64,000 bases of DNA from Bacillus sp. Cs-700 (GTDB taxonomy: Bacteria > Bacillota > Bacilli > Bacillales > Guptibacillaceae), in NCBI RefSeq assembly GCF_011082085.1, contig NZ_CP041063.1, forward strand, positions 2,294,001 to 2,358,000, given 5' to 3'. The notes beneath the pieces were generated by a model. It saw only the letters and a list, made by a program, of their open reading frames with translations, was not told the origin of the DNA and did no database searches. Shown here piece after piece: positions 51,106 to 59,671 of the stretch; position 1 is the stretch's first letter; each line of letters starts with the position of its first letter. Both the position numbers and the translations under genes were made by a program.

Positions 51106-51822
51106 ATGACTATGAAAATCGTTACAATTGTCGCTTACTTCTATTTGATCGCCTCATCATTTATTTTTTCAGGAGATATGTCTGGAGGGAATGAAGTGCT
51201 CATCGCCCCTTCCGGCTACACGTTTTCAATCTGGTTGTTGATTTATTTGCTTCTTCTCATTTCTCTCGTTCGCCAATTTACGGCAAGTGAGTGTGATCAA
51301 GCACTGTATGTGAAAATTTCCTATCTTTTTGCCAGCAGCATGCTCTTATCTGGAACGGCAGTGCTTGTAAGTGATTCAGTGGCGCTCATCTTTATCGCAG
51401 GTTCCTTGGTTACGCTATCCATCCTTTACGCCATCATCACTAAGAACGCTGAACGCTCCTCCTTTTTCAGCGTACCGTTCTCGTTCTACCTCGCCTGGAC
51501 ATCGATCGCCACGATCGTTGATGTATTCGTTGTGGCAGATGTAAATAACGTATCGCTGATTTTTGGGATGAATGAGTTAACCTGGACGATTATTATGCTC
51601 ATTATCGGCGCAGGGCTCGCCGTCTACTTTAGCCTCTATAACGACGATTTAATCTATCCGATTGTGTTTCTGTGGGGTTACTTTGGCATCTTTGTGAAAG
51701 ACGATAAACCATTGCAGCTGACGTACACGCTTAGTATTGTGATGATTGGACTTGTGGCGTTTGTGATTTGGAAGATTGTTCAAGAGGTTCGTGGGCGGAG
51801 GATGAGAGCGGAGGCGGTTTGA
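51106..51822 (+). CDS. TspO/MBR-related membrane protein
   Basis: 238 residues with six or seven hydrophobic segments. APSGYTFSIWLLIYLLLLIS and SFYLAWTSIATIVDVFVVAD resemble the tryptophan-rich sensory protein/TspO signature regions (PxxxFxxxWxxxY and xxLxWTxxA). The protein is longer than classical TspO (about 160 residues) and belongs to the extended group often annotated as TspO-like in Firmicutes. Function is unknown. GAAGGAGGAAA gives a strong ribosome binding site. Confidence 0.7.
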   Translation: MTMKIVTIVAYFYLIASSFIFSGDMSGGNEVLIAPSGYTFSIWLLIYLLLLISLVRQFTASECDQALYVKISYLFASSMLLSGTAVLVSDSVALIFIAGSLVTLSILYAIITKNAERSSFFSVPFSFYLAWTSIATIVDVFVVADVNNVSLIFGMNELTWTIIMLIIGAGLAVYFSLYNDDLIYPIVFLWGYFGIFVKDDKPLQLTYTLSIVMIGLVAFVIWKIVQEVRGRRMRAEAV

Positions 51823-51840
51823 ATGTGTGTTTGTTTTTAT

Positions 51841-51867
51841 AGGGGGTCAGGCTCGCGCCTGACTCCT
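51841..51867. repeat. Palindromic repeat, copy 11, forming the 3' end of the minus-strand gene
   Basis: GGGGGTCAGGC and GCCTGACTCC around TCGC. The minus-strand ORF takes its last codons and TGA stop (51847-51849) from it. Confidence 0.88.
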
Positions 51868-52242
51868 TTTCAAAATCGTTTGAACAAGCTCTTCCTTGCT
51901 TCCTTCCACTCTTGTTACACCGCTTGTATGGTAAAAGGTGCTCGCTTCTTTAGCATTTTGAAATCCTTCTTCATTGAAAAGATAAACTGGAATATCAAGT
52001 CCAAGCGCAATGCCAAGTTCAATATGGGTTCCCTTTCCTCCTGGAAGTAGAACAATAAGAACATCCGCTTTTTTTACTGCCTCTAATTCCGCTTCTCCAA
52101 TCGACGCAAGTTCATCAAACGTCGCGGCTTTTGCGTTTTTCGTCCAATCGTATGTATGCTTGAAGCCATAACGTTTCAATTCAACAGCTAGTTTTTGCAC
52201 GTGTTGTTTGTTTTGGAAACTTGATGCGATGTAAAAGTTCAT
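51847..52242 (-). CDS. Nucleoside 2-deoxyribosyltransferase-like protein
   Basis: About 131 residues: NFYIASSFQNKQHVQKLAVE at the N-terminus, AEAEL-type helix GEAELEAVKKADVLIVLLPG and GKGTHIELGIALGLDIPVYL, the glutamate-bearing active-site region of the family. The ATG at 52242 with GGAGG upstream is preferred to an upstream start. The C-terminus ends KRSQARA, encoded by the palindromic repeat, so the original end may have been replaced. Substrate not assignable. Confidence 0.8.
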   Translation of the reverse strand: MNFYIASSFQNKQHVQKLAVELKRYGFKHTYDWTKNAKAATFDELASIGEAELEAVKKADVLIVLLPGGKGTHIELGIALGLDIPVYLFNEEGFQNAKEASTFYHTSGVTRVEGSKEELVQTILKRSQARA

Positions 52243-52300
52243 CTTTTCTTTTCCTCCGTTCTCAATCCGTGATGAAGCACTATACACTTCATTTATTCTC

Positions 52301-52591
52301 TCAATCAGCCGCAGCCAGCTGTTTTTGGAGTGTTTTTTTCAATTTGCGTTCTTTCCGCTCTTCATACATCGGTGATCGTTTCATCTTTTTCATTTTCATT
52401 TTTCCAATCACATATCGTACAGACGTATTTTCCTGAACTAACTTGTTATATTGAGGTTTCTCAATAAGCTCAACAAACCAACTGTATGCCATTAGAGCTG
52501 CAATGTTTGCTTCAATTCGCTGTTCATCTGGAGGATCTCCCCACCAAAACAAATCACCTGCCAATGCTAAGATCTCCAAAAACAAATCCAA
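52301..52591 (-). CDS. Hypothetical small protein (96 aa)
   Basis: The ORF opens at a TTG with GAGGGGG upstream. An acidic, tryptophan-containing N-terminal half (ALAGDLFWWGDPPDEQRIEA, SWFVELIEKPQYNKLV) is followed by a strongly basic tail (KMKMKKMKRSP, KERKLKKTLQKQL). No membrane helix is convincing. It is not recognised, but amino-acid composition and length of open frame suggest a real gene. It ends about 60 bases before the deoxyribosyltransferase-like gene. Confidence 0.5.
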   Translation of the reverse strand: MDLFLEILALAGDLFWWGDPPDEQRIEANIAALMAYSWFVELIEKPQYNKLVQENTSVRYVIGKMKMKKMKRSPMYEERKERKLKKTLQKQLAAAD

Positions 52592-52739
52592 TTCCTCGCC
52601 CCCTCTACTGTCTCAAATTCACAATAATGACCATTCTATCTATAGATACGAAATAGCAGGTAAAATTGTTTCAAATGATCGATCGAGCGTCCACAATAAG
52701 AGGACGATTTCGCTATTATTGGACGATTTGTTTTTGAAG

Positions 52740-52763
52740 GGGGTCAGGCTCGAGCCTGACCCC
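52740..52763. repeat. Palindromic repeat, copy 12
   Basis: GGGGTCAGGCTC and exact complement, preceded by TTTGTTTTTGAAG and by imperfect GTCC/GGAC hairpins at 52688-52725. It lies 24 bases beyond the dsdA stop. Confidence 0.88.
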
Positions 52764-52786
52764 TATTACTTATTACTATTACTTAT

Positions 52787-54055
52787 TTACTGACCTACCC
52801 ACACCTCATCCGGCACAAGGCTACCCCCTGTTGCCCACACCAAATGTGTACCACGAGAACTTTTGCCCTCTACTGCTGTTGCTTGCGGACCGCTCATTCC
52901 TGCAAGGGCTGAGGGTTCAAGCTTAATGCCTTCAGTTTCAAAGACCCATCCGAGCATCTCCTTCATTCGCTCATCTGTCACCGTGTAGACACCTTCAAGC
53001 ATGGGTTGCATCACATGCCCAACAAAACCAGATGGTCTGCCGACTGCGAGACCATCTGCCGCTGTTTTATTGTCGATACCAAAGTCTTGCACGGAAACTT
53101 GATCATGCAATCCTGTCATTAAGCCCAGCAGCATAGACGGTGAATGCGTAGGTTCCGCAAAGTAACAGTGAACGTGCTCCCCGAAAACTTGATGAAGGCC
53201 AAACGCAATCCCACCGGGTCCTCCGCCTACACCGCATGGTAAATAAACGTGTAGCGGATTTTCAGCATCTACTTTTATTCCCCGCTCCTCAAACTGCTTT
53301 TTCAAGCGAAGCGCTGCTACGGCATATCCGAGAAAGAGGTCTTTCGAGTTCTCGTCATCTATAAAGTAACACGTTAGCTTCTTCTCACACTGTTTTCGTC
53401 CTTCTTCTACAGCCGCGCCATAGTCTGCCTGATGCTCCACAACTTGAACGCCTTTTTCACGTAAGAGGTCTTTTTTCCACTGCTTCGCGTCACTCGACAT
53501 ATGAACGGTAACGTTAAATCCGAGTTTTGCCGACATGATACCTATACTTAAACCAAGGTTCCCTGTTGAACCGACGGAAATAGAAAAAGCCGAGAAGAAC
53601 TCGGTAAACTTTTTATCGGCTAGAATAGCGTAATTGTCGTTTTTCGTTAAAATCGCATGGCCAAGCGCAAGTCTCTCAGCATGTTTGATGACTTCATAAA
53701 TGCCGCCACGTGCCTTAATGCTTCCGGCAATCGGGAGAATGTCATCTCGCTTTAAAAGAAGATCTCCTTCAATTTTGATCTGCTCTTCTTCCTTCAGCTT
53801 CGCTTTCATGTTGCTGATATCAGAAATAGGCGATTCAATGATGCCGTTTGTTTCTGGAAACACTTTGTGAAAATAAGGCGCAAAACGTTTCATCCTAGCT
53901 TCAGCGTCCAGAATATCTGCCATCGAAAGATCCGTTGTTGGCGTGATTTTTCCTTTTTGCGGATTTCTCCAATAAACTTCCTTTAATTGAAGTATGTCAT
54001 CTAACAGTGGATGCTCATTCTTCCACTGTTCAAGTGATTTTCCAGCTATGATCAT
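52787..54055 (-). CDS. dsdA: D-serine ammonia-lyase (dehydratase)
   Basis: 422 residues of the PLP-dependent fold type II. The Schiff-base lysine is Lys114 in [15 protein letters not shown], and substrate/PLP loops include [40 protein letters not shown] and [18 protein letters not shown]. It converts D-serine to pyruvate and ammonia. No dsdC regulator or dsdX transporter is beside it. Palindromic repeats lie at both ends of the gene. Confidence 0.93.
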   Translation of the reverse strand: MIIAGKSLEQWKNEHPLLDDILQLKEVYWRNPQKGKITPTTDLSMADILDAEARMKRFAPYFHKVFPETNGIIESPISDISNMKAKLKEEEQIKIEGDLLLKRDDILPIAGSIKARGGIYEVIKHAERLALGHAILTKNDNYAILADKKFTEFFSAFSISVGSTGNLGLSIGIMSAKLGFNVTVHMSSDAKQWKKDLLREKGVQVVEHQADYGAAVEEGRKQCEKKLTCYFIDDENSKDLFLGYAVAALRLKKQFEERGIKVDAENPLHVYLPCGVGGGPGGIAFGLHQVFGEHVHCYFAEPTHSPSMLLGLMTGLHDQVSVQDFGIDNKTAADGLAVGRPSGFVGHVMQPMLEGVYTVTDERMKEMLGWVFETEGIKLEPSALAGMSGPQATAVEGKSSRGTHLVWATGGSLVPDEVWVGQ

Positions 54056-54083
54056 GTTGGCTGCTTCACTCCTTTACTGTGGT

Positions 54084-54110
54084 GGGGGTCAGAGAGGAGC
54101 CTGACCCCTC
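54084..54110. repeat. Palindromic repeat, copy 13 (diverged centre)
   Basis: GGGGGTCAG and AGCCTGACCCCTC with the centre changed to AGAGGAG. It lies 28 bases upstream of the dsdA start codon. Confidence 0.7.
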
Positions 54111-54238
54111 TAAAAGACATTTGTTTGTTCTTCTCCTACTGTAACATTTCTGCATTACGATGGAATAAAGCATCTTCCCCTCATCGTACCCAACCGGTTC
54201 AATAAATGATCCATCTATCTTATTCAACAAACTAAAAC

Positions 54239-54309
54239 AAAAGTGTCCGTCTATGACGGACACTTTTGTCGATTTGTCTTTTGGTGGGGTCAGGCACGAG
54301 CCTGACCCC
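54239..54309. repeat. Composite repeat: GTCCGTC hairpin, T-rich link, palindromic repeat copy 14
   Basis: Hairpin AAAAGTGTCCGTC/GACGGACACTTTT (54239-54267), then GTCGATTTGTCTTTTGGT, then GGGGTCAGGCAC with right arm GAGCCTGACCCC (54286-54309). It lies in the gap between the CWB2 gene end and dsdA start, with no plus-strand gene upstream. Confidence 0.85.
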
Positions 54310-54323
54310 TATTAGACCTTACC

Positions 54324-55754
54324 TCACTCAAACATTTCCCAAATCTCTTGCTCCACTTCTTCTCCAACGGCACCTGTGCCGCCAAAGATTGTGAAATAGA
54401 ATGTTTCGTTATCCTCTAAGTAAGTTCTTACTTTCGGATCGAGTTTGTTCTTAGGTGTGAGCAAGAGTGGCTCACCGTAATTTGCAGCAAGAACGGAACC
54501 TGCTAGTGCATCAGCAAATCCTGTACCCGTTGCAAGAGTTACTGCCTGAGCTTCAAAATCAAAATATTTAGCTATTTCTACACCTGTATCGTAACGGTCT
54601 TTTCCTGCAATACGCTCTTTCCCTGGCAGTGCATTATAAACTTTTGAACCAATAACGCCAGTTCCTCCAATCGCCAAAGTATGATCAACGTTCTTTAGCG
54701 CTTTTTTCGTTACATCTGGCATCTGATCTTTATCAGTTAGGAGGATTGGCATCATATATTGCGCCGCAACAGGAGCAATGGACAGAGCGTCTGGAAAGTT
54801 CTTTCCGTATGCGACAACCGCTGTATCAGAAGGTGGAAGTTCTTTCGCAATGGCAGCAGCTGTTTCATAGCGGTCTTTTCCTGCCACACGATCGACCTCA
54901 ATATTCAATTTATCCTCTAAGTAATCTTCAATACTCGTTGATACCGCACCTTTACCACCAACAATCGTGACATGTTCCACTTGCAGGAAGGTTAGAGCGG
55001 CTTCTGTTATTTTCGAAAGCTTCTTCCCTTCGGTTAAAAGAATCGGTGCTTCATAGTAATACGCAAGTGGTGCAGCTGCTAACGCATCAGGAAAATCTTC
55101 ACCTGTTGCGAGAACGACATTGTCAATTGAGTCACCAAACTGCTGACGAGCAGCGATCGCCGCTGCTGTATAATAGCGGTCTTTACCCGAAATCCGTTCA
55201 ACGATTGGTTCTTCTTCGTAAACAAAGCCGTTTAAGATATATTCTTCGCCGTTATCGAGATTCGCGAGATCTGTAGCTTCCATATAGTACGTTCCAGGTT
55301 CAAGTACGAAGCCATTACCTGAGCCGTAATCATCCTCCCACTCTTCATCCGCTTCAACCTTTTGCTTCTCCGTATCATATACCGTTACCCGAGGCTTCAT
55401 CTCAGTCTCTTCGTCACTTGCGGAAAAAATCGAGGCATAAAAATCGACTTTCTCATCACCAGAGATCTCAAGTTTATAATAATCTTTGTCATCTTTAACA
55501 AACGTTCCGATTACATAGTCATCGACGTTGATTTTATTTGCGTCGCTGAATGTATTATTCGGTTCCTCTTCCATGAAACCACCATACTCATCGTATCCTT
55601 GAATGGAAATCTCATTTTGATTCATCAAATGCTGCGAACGCTTGTGCAAAATCGATAAATCAACCTGCTCATTTGATGCTGCTTGTACAGCCGGACTGGC
55701 TAGTAAACTCGTAGCCATTAAGAAAGATGTTGCAATCCCTAGTGCTTTTTTCAA
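54324..55754 (-). CDS. Secreted protein with pre-peptidase-like domain and CWB2 wall-binding repeats
   Basis: 476 residues. Signal peptide (KKALGIATSFLMATSLLASP, cleavage near AVQA), an N-terminal beta domain like bacterial pre-peptidase C-terminal domains (EEPNNTFSDANKINVDDYVI, DKDYYKLEISGDEKVDF), then three cell-wall-binding type 2 repeats from about residue 185: VERISGKDRYYTAAAIA, VDRVAGKDRYETAAAIA and KERIAGKDRYDTGVEIA, each followed by an FPDAL/FADAL and VGG..A..S pattern. CWB2 triplets anchor surface proteins non-covalently to anionic wall polymers. TTG start with GGGGGA upstream. Confidence 0.88.
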   Translation of the reverse strand: MKKALGIATSFLMATSLLASPAVQAASNEQVDLSILHKRSQHLMNQNEISIQGYDEYGGFMEEEPNNTFSDANKINVDDYVIGTFVKDDKDYYKLEISGDEKVDFYASIFSASDEETEMKPRVTVYDTEKQKVEADEEWEDDYGSGNGFVLEPGTYYMEATDLANLDNGEEYILNGFVYEEEPIVERISGKDRYYTAAAIAARQQFGDSIDNVVLATGEDFPDALAAAPLAYYYEAPILLTEGKKLSKITEAALTFLQVEHVTIVGGKGAVSTSIEDYLEDKLNIEVDRVAGKDRYETAAAIAKELPPSDTAVVAYGKNFPDALSIAPVAAQYMMPILLTDKDQMPDVTKKALKNVDHTLAIGGTGVIGSKVYNALPGKERIAGKDRYDTGVEIAKYFDFEAQAVTLATGTGFADALAGSVLAANYGEPLLLTPKNKLDPKVRTYLEDNETFYFTIFGGTGAVGEEVEQEIWEMFE

Positions 55755-55890
55755 TCGTCTCGTTCCCCCATTTTTTTATTAAAACACGCTTTAACACCCC
55801 ATCAATCTAGCCAGGCCTCACCGTCCCTCTCTATTCACTAAGAGGATTATATATAATTTTTTCCATAAGCGCTATTTGTTTCTTTCGACA

Positions 55891-55919
55891 AAAAAAGCAC
55901 CCGCTGGGCGGGCGCTTTT
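55891..55919 (-). terminator. Terminator after the LTA-synthase-like gene
   Basis: On the minus strand AAAAGCGCCCGC and GCGGGTGCTTTT pair fully (one G-U) around CCA, followed by TTTTTTT-like sequence; it starts immediately after the stop codon. Confidence 0.9.
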
Positions 55920-55920
55920 C

Positions 55921-57783
55921 TCACTGTTTTCCGTCTCTCAATACTTCAATTAAATCATTTTCAAGAAGCTGGTCTGACATGACAATCTGCTTCATAATTT
56001 GTTCGTAACCTTCGCGGCATTTCTCAACGCCCACTTGTTCACCGGTATCCGTATTTGTACAGGTCCCTTTCGAAAACTCACCAGTTGGTGACATGCTAAA
56101 GGAATAGTCTTCCCCAAAGAACGTACCGGTCGGGAAGCCATGTCGAAAGCCAACAAATCCTTTTTCTTTCGTTAACAGGTTGTCTCCTACTTGATAAAGA
56201 GGCTGATCAATGCCAAGTAGCGAGGTCACGGTTGGCGCGATATCAACCATTCCACCAATAACCTCTTCCGTAACCCCATCTTCCTGGCCAGGTGTATGAA
56301 TGATGAGCGGGACGTTAAACATCTCTTTGCGATCAAATGTCACATCAACGAACTGATCTAATTGATCGGCCGAATCAGCCAATAGCCCATAATGATCTCC
56401 GTAGTAAACGAATAACGTCTCTTCCCAAATCCCTTTTTGCTTCAGGTCTTCAATAAAATGGCCAAGGGCCTGATCCGCGTAATAAGAGCTTTGCAAGTAG
56501 TCACCAACAGGCGTTCCACTAAACTTATCTGGTAAGCGGAGCATCTGCTGTTCCTCCGGTAGTTTAAACGGTCGATGCTGAGAAAGCGTAATAAAGAAGT
56601 TGTAGAACGGCCCCTTCTCAGCGTCTTTTTCATAGATTTTGCTTAGCTGCTCATACATGCTTTCATCCGAAATTCCCATGCCTAATTGATCACTAGGATC
56701 AATGTCAGGCGAAGTAGCGTTGTAGAATTCATCAAATCCCTGCGCAGGATAAGCGGCTTTTCGATTCCAAAAATCAGGATCATTTCCATGAGCCACACTC
56801 GTCCGATACGCTTCCTCATTTAAAAGAATTGGCAGCGATTGAAAAGCGGCGTTTTCATAAGCTGAATAACCACTTTCCTTTTCTGCTGGAAAAAGGGAAT
56901 TATTGACGATAAATTCCGCATCGGAGGTATTGCCCTTCCCAATCTGAGTATAGATGTTAGTAAAGTAATGACTTTTCTGTATCAGCTCATTTAAATTCGG
57001 CGTAATTTCTTCGCCATTTACTTTGAGCCCGATTACAAAATCATTAAGGGATTCACCTTGCACGATTACAAGATTTTTGTTTTCAGCCATTCCAAATGAC
57101 GGCGAAGCTTGATTCTCTTTTTGCTTTTCTGCAAAATAAGCATTTACTTTCTCTAGATCTTCCGCGTTGCTGCCTTTTCCATTCGCTGGGGCAATCTTTT
57201 CCTCATTAAAATAAACCGTGCTGTCATAGAGGTGGGCAGGAAGTATACCAGCCACGGCCACTTTGTATTGATCACTGTACTGTTCTTCCATTGCAAAAAC
57301 GGAAACACACGTTAGAATCACCATTCCAACTAGTAAAAAAGAATAGCCCACAGCGATCTTTTTGAAGTGCGCTTTTTTCATATACATGAAGTGCCCCACT
57401 ATCGCGAGAAGCACAACATCAATAGCAAACCAGACATCGTTCCACTGCATTAACGAGGTAATTGAATCACCCACATCCGCCGTTTGACCAGCTTGATTCA
57501 TTAATTCTAGTGATAGTAGACTATTATAATATCGTTCATAAAGAACATCACCATAGAGTAGCAGTGAAAGTAATCCATACAACCCAAGTGAAATAAGCGC
57601 TGCACTTTTCTTTATTGAGAATAAAAGTAAACTTGTTAAAAAGAGTGTGAGCCCTGCTGCTCCTAATAAAATCGTTCCAATATTGGCTTCACCAATGATT
57701 TGATGAGCAAAATAAGCGTTTTTAAACGTCCAACCGATCACCATAACGAACGCCCATAAACCTATCTTCATCCACTTCGTCAT
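55921..57783 (-). CDS. Lipoteichoic acid synthase family protein
   Basis: 620 residues: five N-terminal membrane spans to about residue 165, then an extracellular alkaline-phosphatase-superfamily domain. Metal and catalytic sites are NLVIVQGESLNDFV (Glu244), IGKGNTSDAEFIVNN (nucleophile Thr286), a FYNFFITLSQHRPF segment and YYGDHYG near residue 465. It adds glycerol phosphate from phosphatidylglycerol to a glycolipid. B. subtilis has four paralogues (LtaS, YfnI, YqgS, YvgJ), and I cannot say which this matches best. Confidence 0.9.
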   Translation of the reverse strand: MTKWMKIGLWAFVMVIGWTFKNAYFAHQIIGEANIGTILLGAAGLTLFLTSLLLFSIKKSAALISLGLYGLLSLLLYGDVLYERYYNSLLSLELMNQAGQTADVGDSITSLMQWNDVWFAIDVVLLAIVGHFMYMKKAHFKKIAVGYSFLLVGMVILTCVSVFAMEEQYSDQYKVAVAGILPAHLYDSTVYFNEEKIAPANGKGSNAEDLEKVNAYFAEKQKENQASPSFGMAENKNLVIVQGESLNDFVIGLKVNGEEITPNLNELIQKSHYFTNIYTQIGKGNTSDAEFIVNNSLFPAEKESGYSAYENAAFQSLPILLNEEAYRTSVAHGNDPDFWNRKAAYPAQGFDEFYNATSPDIDPSDQLGMGISDESMYEQLSKIYEKDAEKGPFYNFFITLSQHRPFKLPEEQQMLRLPDKFSGTPVGDYLQSSYYADQALGHFIEDLKQKGIWEETLFVYYGDHYGLLADSADQLDQFVDVTFDRKEMFNVPLIIHTPGQEDGVTEEVIGGMVDIAPTVTSLLGIDQPLYQVGDNLLTKEKGFVGFRHGFPTGTFFGEDYSFSMSPTGEFSKGTCTNTDTGEQVGVEKCREGYEQIMKQIVMSDQLLENDLIEVLRDGKQ

Positions 57784-57910
57784 ATATCTTCCTTCTTTGC
57801 ATCTGTTTCTTCATATTGTAACAGATAATTTACAATAAATTAACATTCGTTCAGAGTAGAAGCTCCAGAAGATTTGCCCGTCAGTTCATCATTCATCTTA
57901 TGAACAACAC

Positions 57911-57937
57911 AAAAAGCCCGCCTGCATGACGGACTTT
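57911..57937 (-). terminator. Terminator after the second CWB2 gene, with GTCCGTC core
   Basis: Minus-strand arms AAAGTCCGTC and GGCGGGCTTT pair over 10 positions (two G-U) around ATGCA, followed by TTTTTG. No palindromic repeat follows. Confidence 0.85.
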
Positions 57938-57957
57938 CGTTTATTAAATGCACTAAA

Positions 57958-59322
57958 TTAGTAATATCGGTTGACGAGCTCAATCTCTACGGACTCAGAG
58001 ACAGCCCCTTTTCCGCCAAGGATCATATATCTATAGGTCTCTTGTTCGTCAAGAAACTTTACGGTGGCCGGAGAAAGCTTTGTTTCCGGGGTTAACAGGA
58101 GAGGAGCTTGTAAGTAAGCTGCACGCAAGGAACCTGTTAACGCATCCGCATACCCTGAACCTTTTGCGAGATGGATGATGCTAGGCGACCAATCAAAATA
58201 TTCAGCTACAGCAGCAGAAGTTCCGTAACGATCTTTGCCGGAAAGACGTTCTGAATCCGGAAGCTCATCAAAAATATCCTCGCTAATCACACCACTTCCA
58301 CCGACAGCCAGACTGCGGTCATACTTATCTAGAGCTTTTTTAGTTGAATCAGGAATTTCATTTGTTTCTGTTAACAGAATCGGCATATGGTTGCGAGCAG
58401 CATACGCTGCTACTGATAGCGCATCAGCAAACCCTTTTCCATTCACTACAGCGACTTGATCAGAAGATAGCTTACCGGCAACTGCGGCAGCCGTTGCGTA
58501 GCGATCTTTACCGGAGATGCGCTCCACTTTCAGACCAAGCTCGTCTTCTAAGAATTTTACTACCTTATTTGAAACCACGCCTTCTCCTCCAACGATCGTC
58601 ACTTTCTTCGTCTTTAAGGACTTCAATGCGTCTTTCGTCACTTCTGGTAATTTATCCTTTTGAGTTAACAACATTTCTGCATCTAGCTCATAAGCAAGCG
58701 GTGCTCCTGAAAGGGCATCAGGAAAATTTTCACCAGAGACAAGAACCACATTCTCTGCTGGACCATGCGCTCGATTTTGCTCGGCTACTTTAGATGCCGT
58801 TTCATAACGGTCGCTACCAGATATTCTATAAATCGATTTATCCATTTCGGGAACGGCAGCATTTAATTCATAAACCTTCCCATTGTTTACGTTCTTCAAA
58901 TCATAAGCTTCGATATAATAGGTGCCAGCTTTTAATAGATAACTAGATCGAAAGTAAGAGCCCGAGCCAAACTCGTAAGGCTTCATCTTATTTCCGTCAG
59001 AATCATAGACGTTTGCATGAAGTTCCATGTCAGTTATTTTTCCATCTTTTTGTCCCATTGTAATCATTAAATCATTTTCTTTTTCACCAGTTAATTCAAC
59101 TTTATAAAAATCCTTATCATTTTTTGCGAATGTACCCTGGACATAGTCGTTTGACTTTAAGGTTTGGTTGGCCGTATTAACCGTATCATTCAATTCTCTT
59201 TCTTGAATAATGTTCACTTCGTCAGCATCTGCCTTCTTGCTGCTTAAGGCTAAGGCTGAAGGGCTAGCTAGTAAACTTGTAGCTACTAGTAAAGAAGTGG
59301 CCACTCCAATCGTTTTTCTCAT
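57958..59322 (-). CDS. Secreted protein with pre-peptidase-like domain and CWB2 wall-binding repeats
   Basis: About 454 residues, a paralogue of the product at 54324: signal peptide with the same IGVATSLLVATSLLASPSAL pattern, a pre-peptidase-like beta domain (ERELNDTVNTANQTLKSNDY, VQGTFAKNDKDFYKVELTGE) and three CWB2 repeats (IYRISGSDRYETASKVA, VERISGKDRYATAAAVA, SERLSGKDRYGTSAAVA). Probably a wall-bound surface protein. The ATG at 59322 with AAGGA upstream is preferred to a TTG three codons earlier. Confidence 0.88.
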   Translation of the reverse strand: MRKTIGVATSLLVATSLLASPSALALSSKKADADEVNIIQERELNDTVNTANQTLKSNDYVQGTFAKNDKDFYKVELTGEKENDLMITMGQKDGKITDMELHANVYDSDGNKMKPYEFGSGSYFRSSYLLKAGTYYIEAYDLKNVNNGKVYELNAAVPEMDKSIYRISGSDRYETASKVAEQNRAHGPAENVVLVSGENFPDALSGAPLAYELDAEMLLTQKDKLPEVTKDALKSLKTKKVTIVGGEGVVSNKVVKFLEDELGLKVERISGKDRYATAAAVAGKLSSDQVAVVNGKGFADALSVAAYAARNHMPILLTETNEIPDSTKKALDKYDRSLAVGGSGVISEDIFDELPDSERLSGKDRYGTSAAVAEYFDWSPSIIHLAKGSGYADALTGSLRAAYLQAPLLLTPETKLSPATVKFLDEQETYRYMILGGKGAVSESVEIELVNRYY

Positions 59323-59612
59323 TAAATCCAATCCTTCCTATTTTCACGTCATTGCATTGCTTCTACCATAAGCAACGAGCTCTTTTCCATAGGGCTTTTG
59401 AAATGAAGAGATTCATTAATAGCATGATTTAGCGACCGATCAATTGCGTTAATAGAATGACATTTATTTCATCTATGCTAATCATACACCGTCAACTATT
59501 TTGCTTCAATGAATATAAAGTAACTATTTCTACTTAGAAAAATGGAAATGATTGTTTTCTTCATAACTGAAGTTGTTATTCCCTTTACTCACCGAAATGA
59601 ATCCATTTCAGC

Positions 59613-59642
59613 ACAAAAAAGTGCTCGTCTAAGACGGACACT
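59613..59642 (-). terminator. Terminator after the NlpC/P60 gene, with GTCCGTC core
   Basis: Minus-strand AGTGTCCGTC and GACGAGCACT with a TTA loop, then TTTTTT. The rest of the 349-base gap 59323-59671 holds no ORF or recognisable element beyond AT-rich promoter sequence for the CWB2 gene. Confidence 0.85.
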
Positions 59643-59671
59643 TCATCGTGTAATCTTATTTAAAAACCAGC

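Noticed and set aside
54066-54263. A 65-codon frame upstream of dsdA
   Set aside because: It spans two palindromic repeats and a hairpin, so the open frame is a by-product of repeat sequence; no ribosome binding site.
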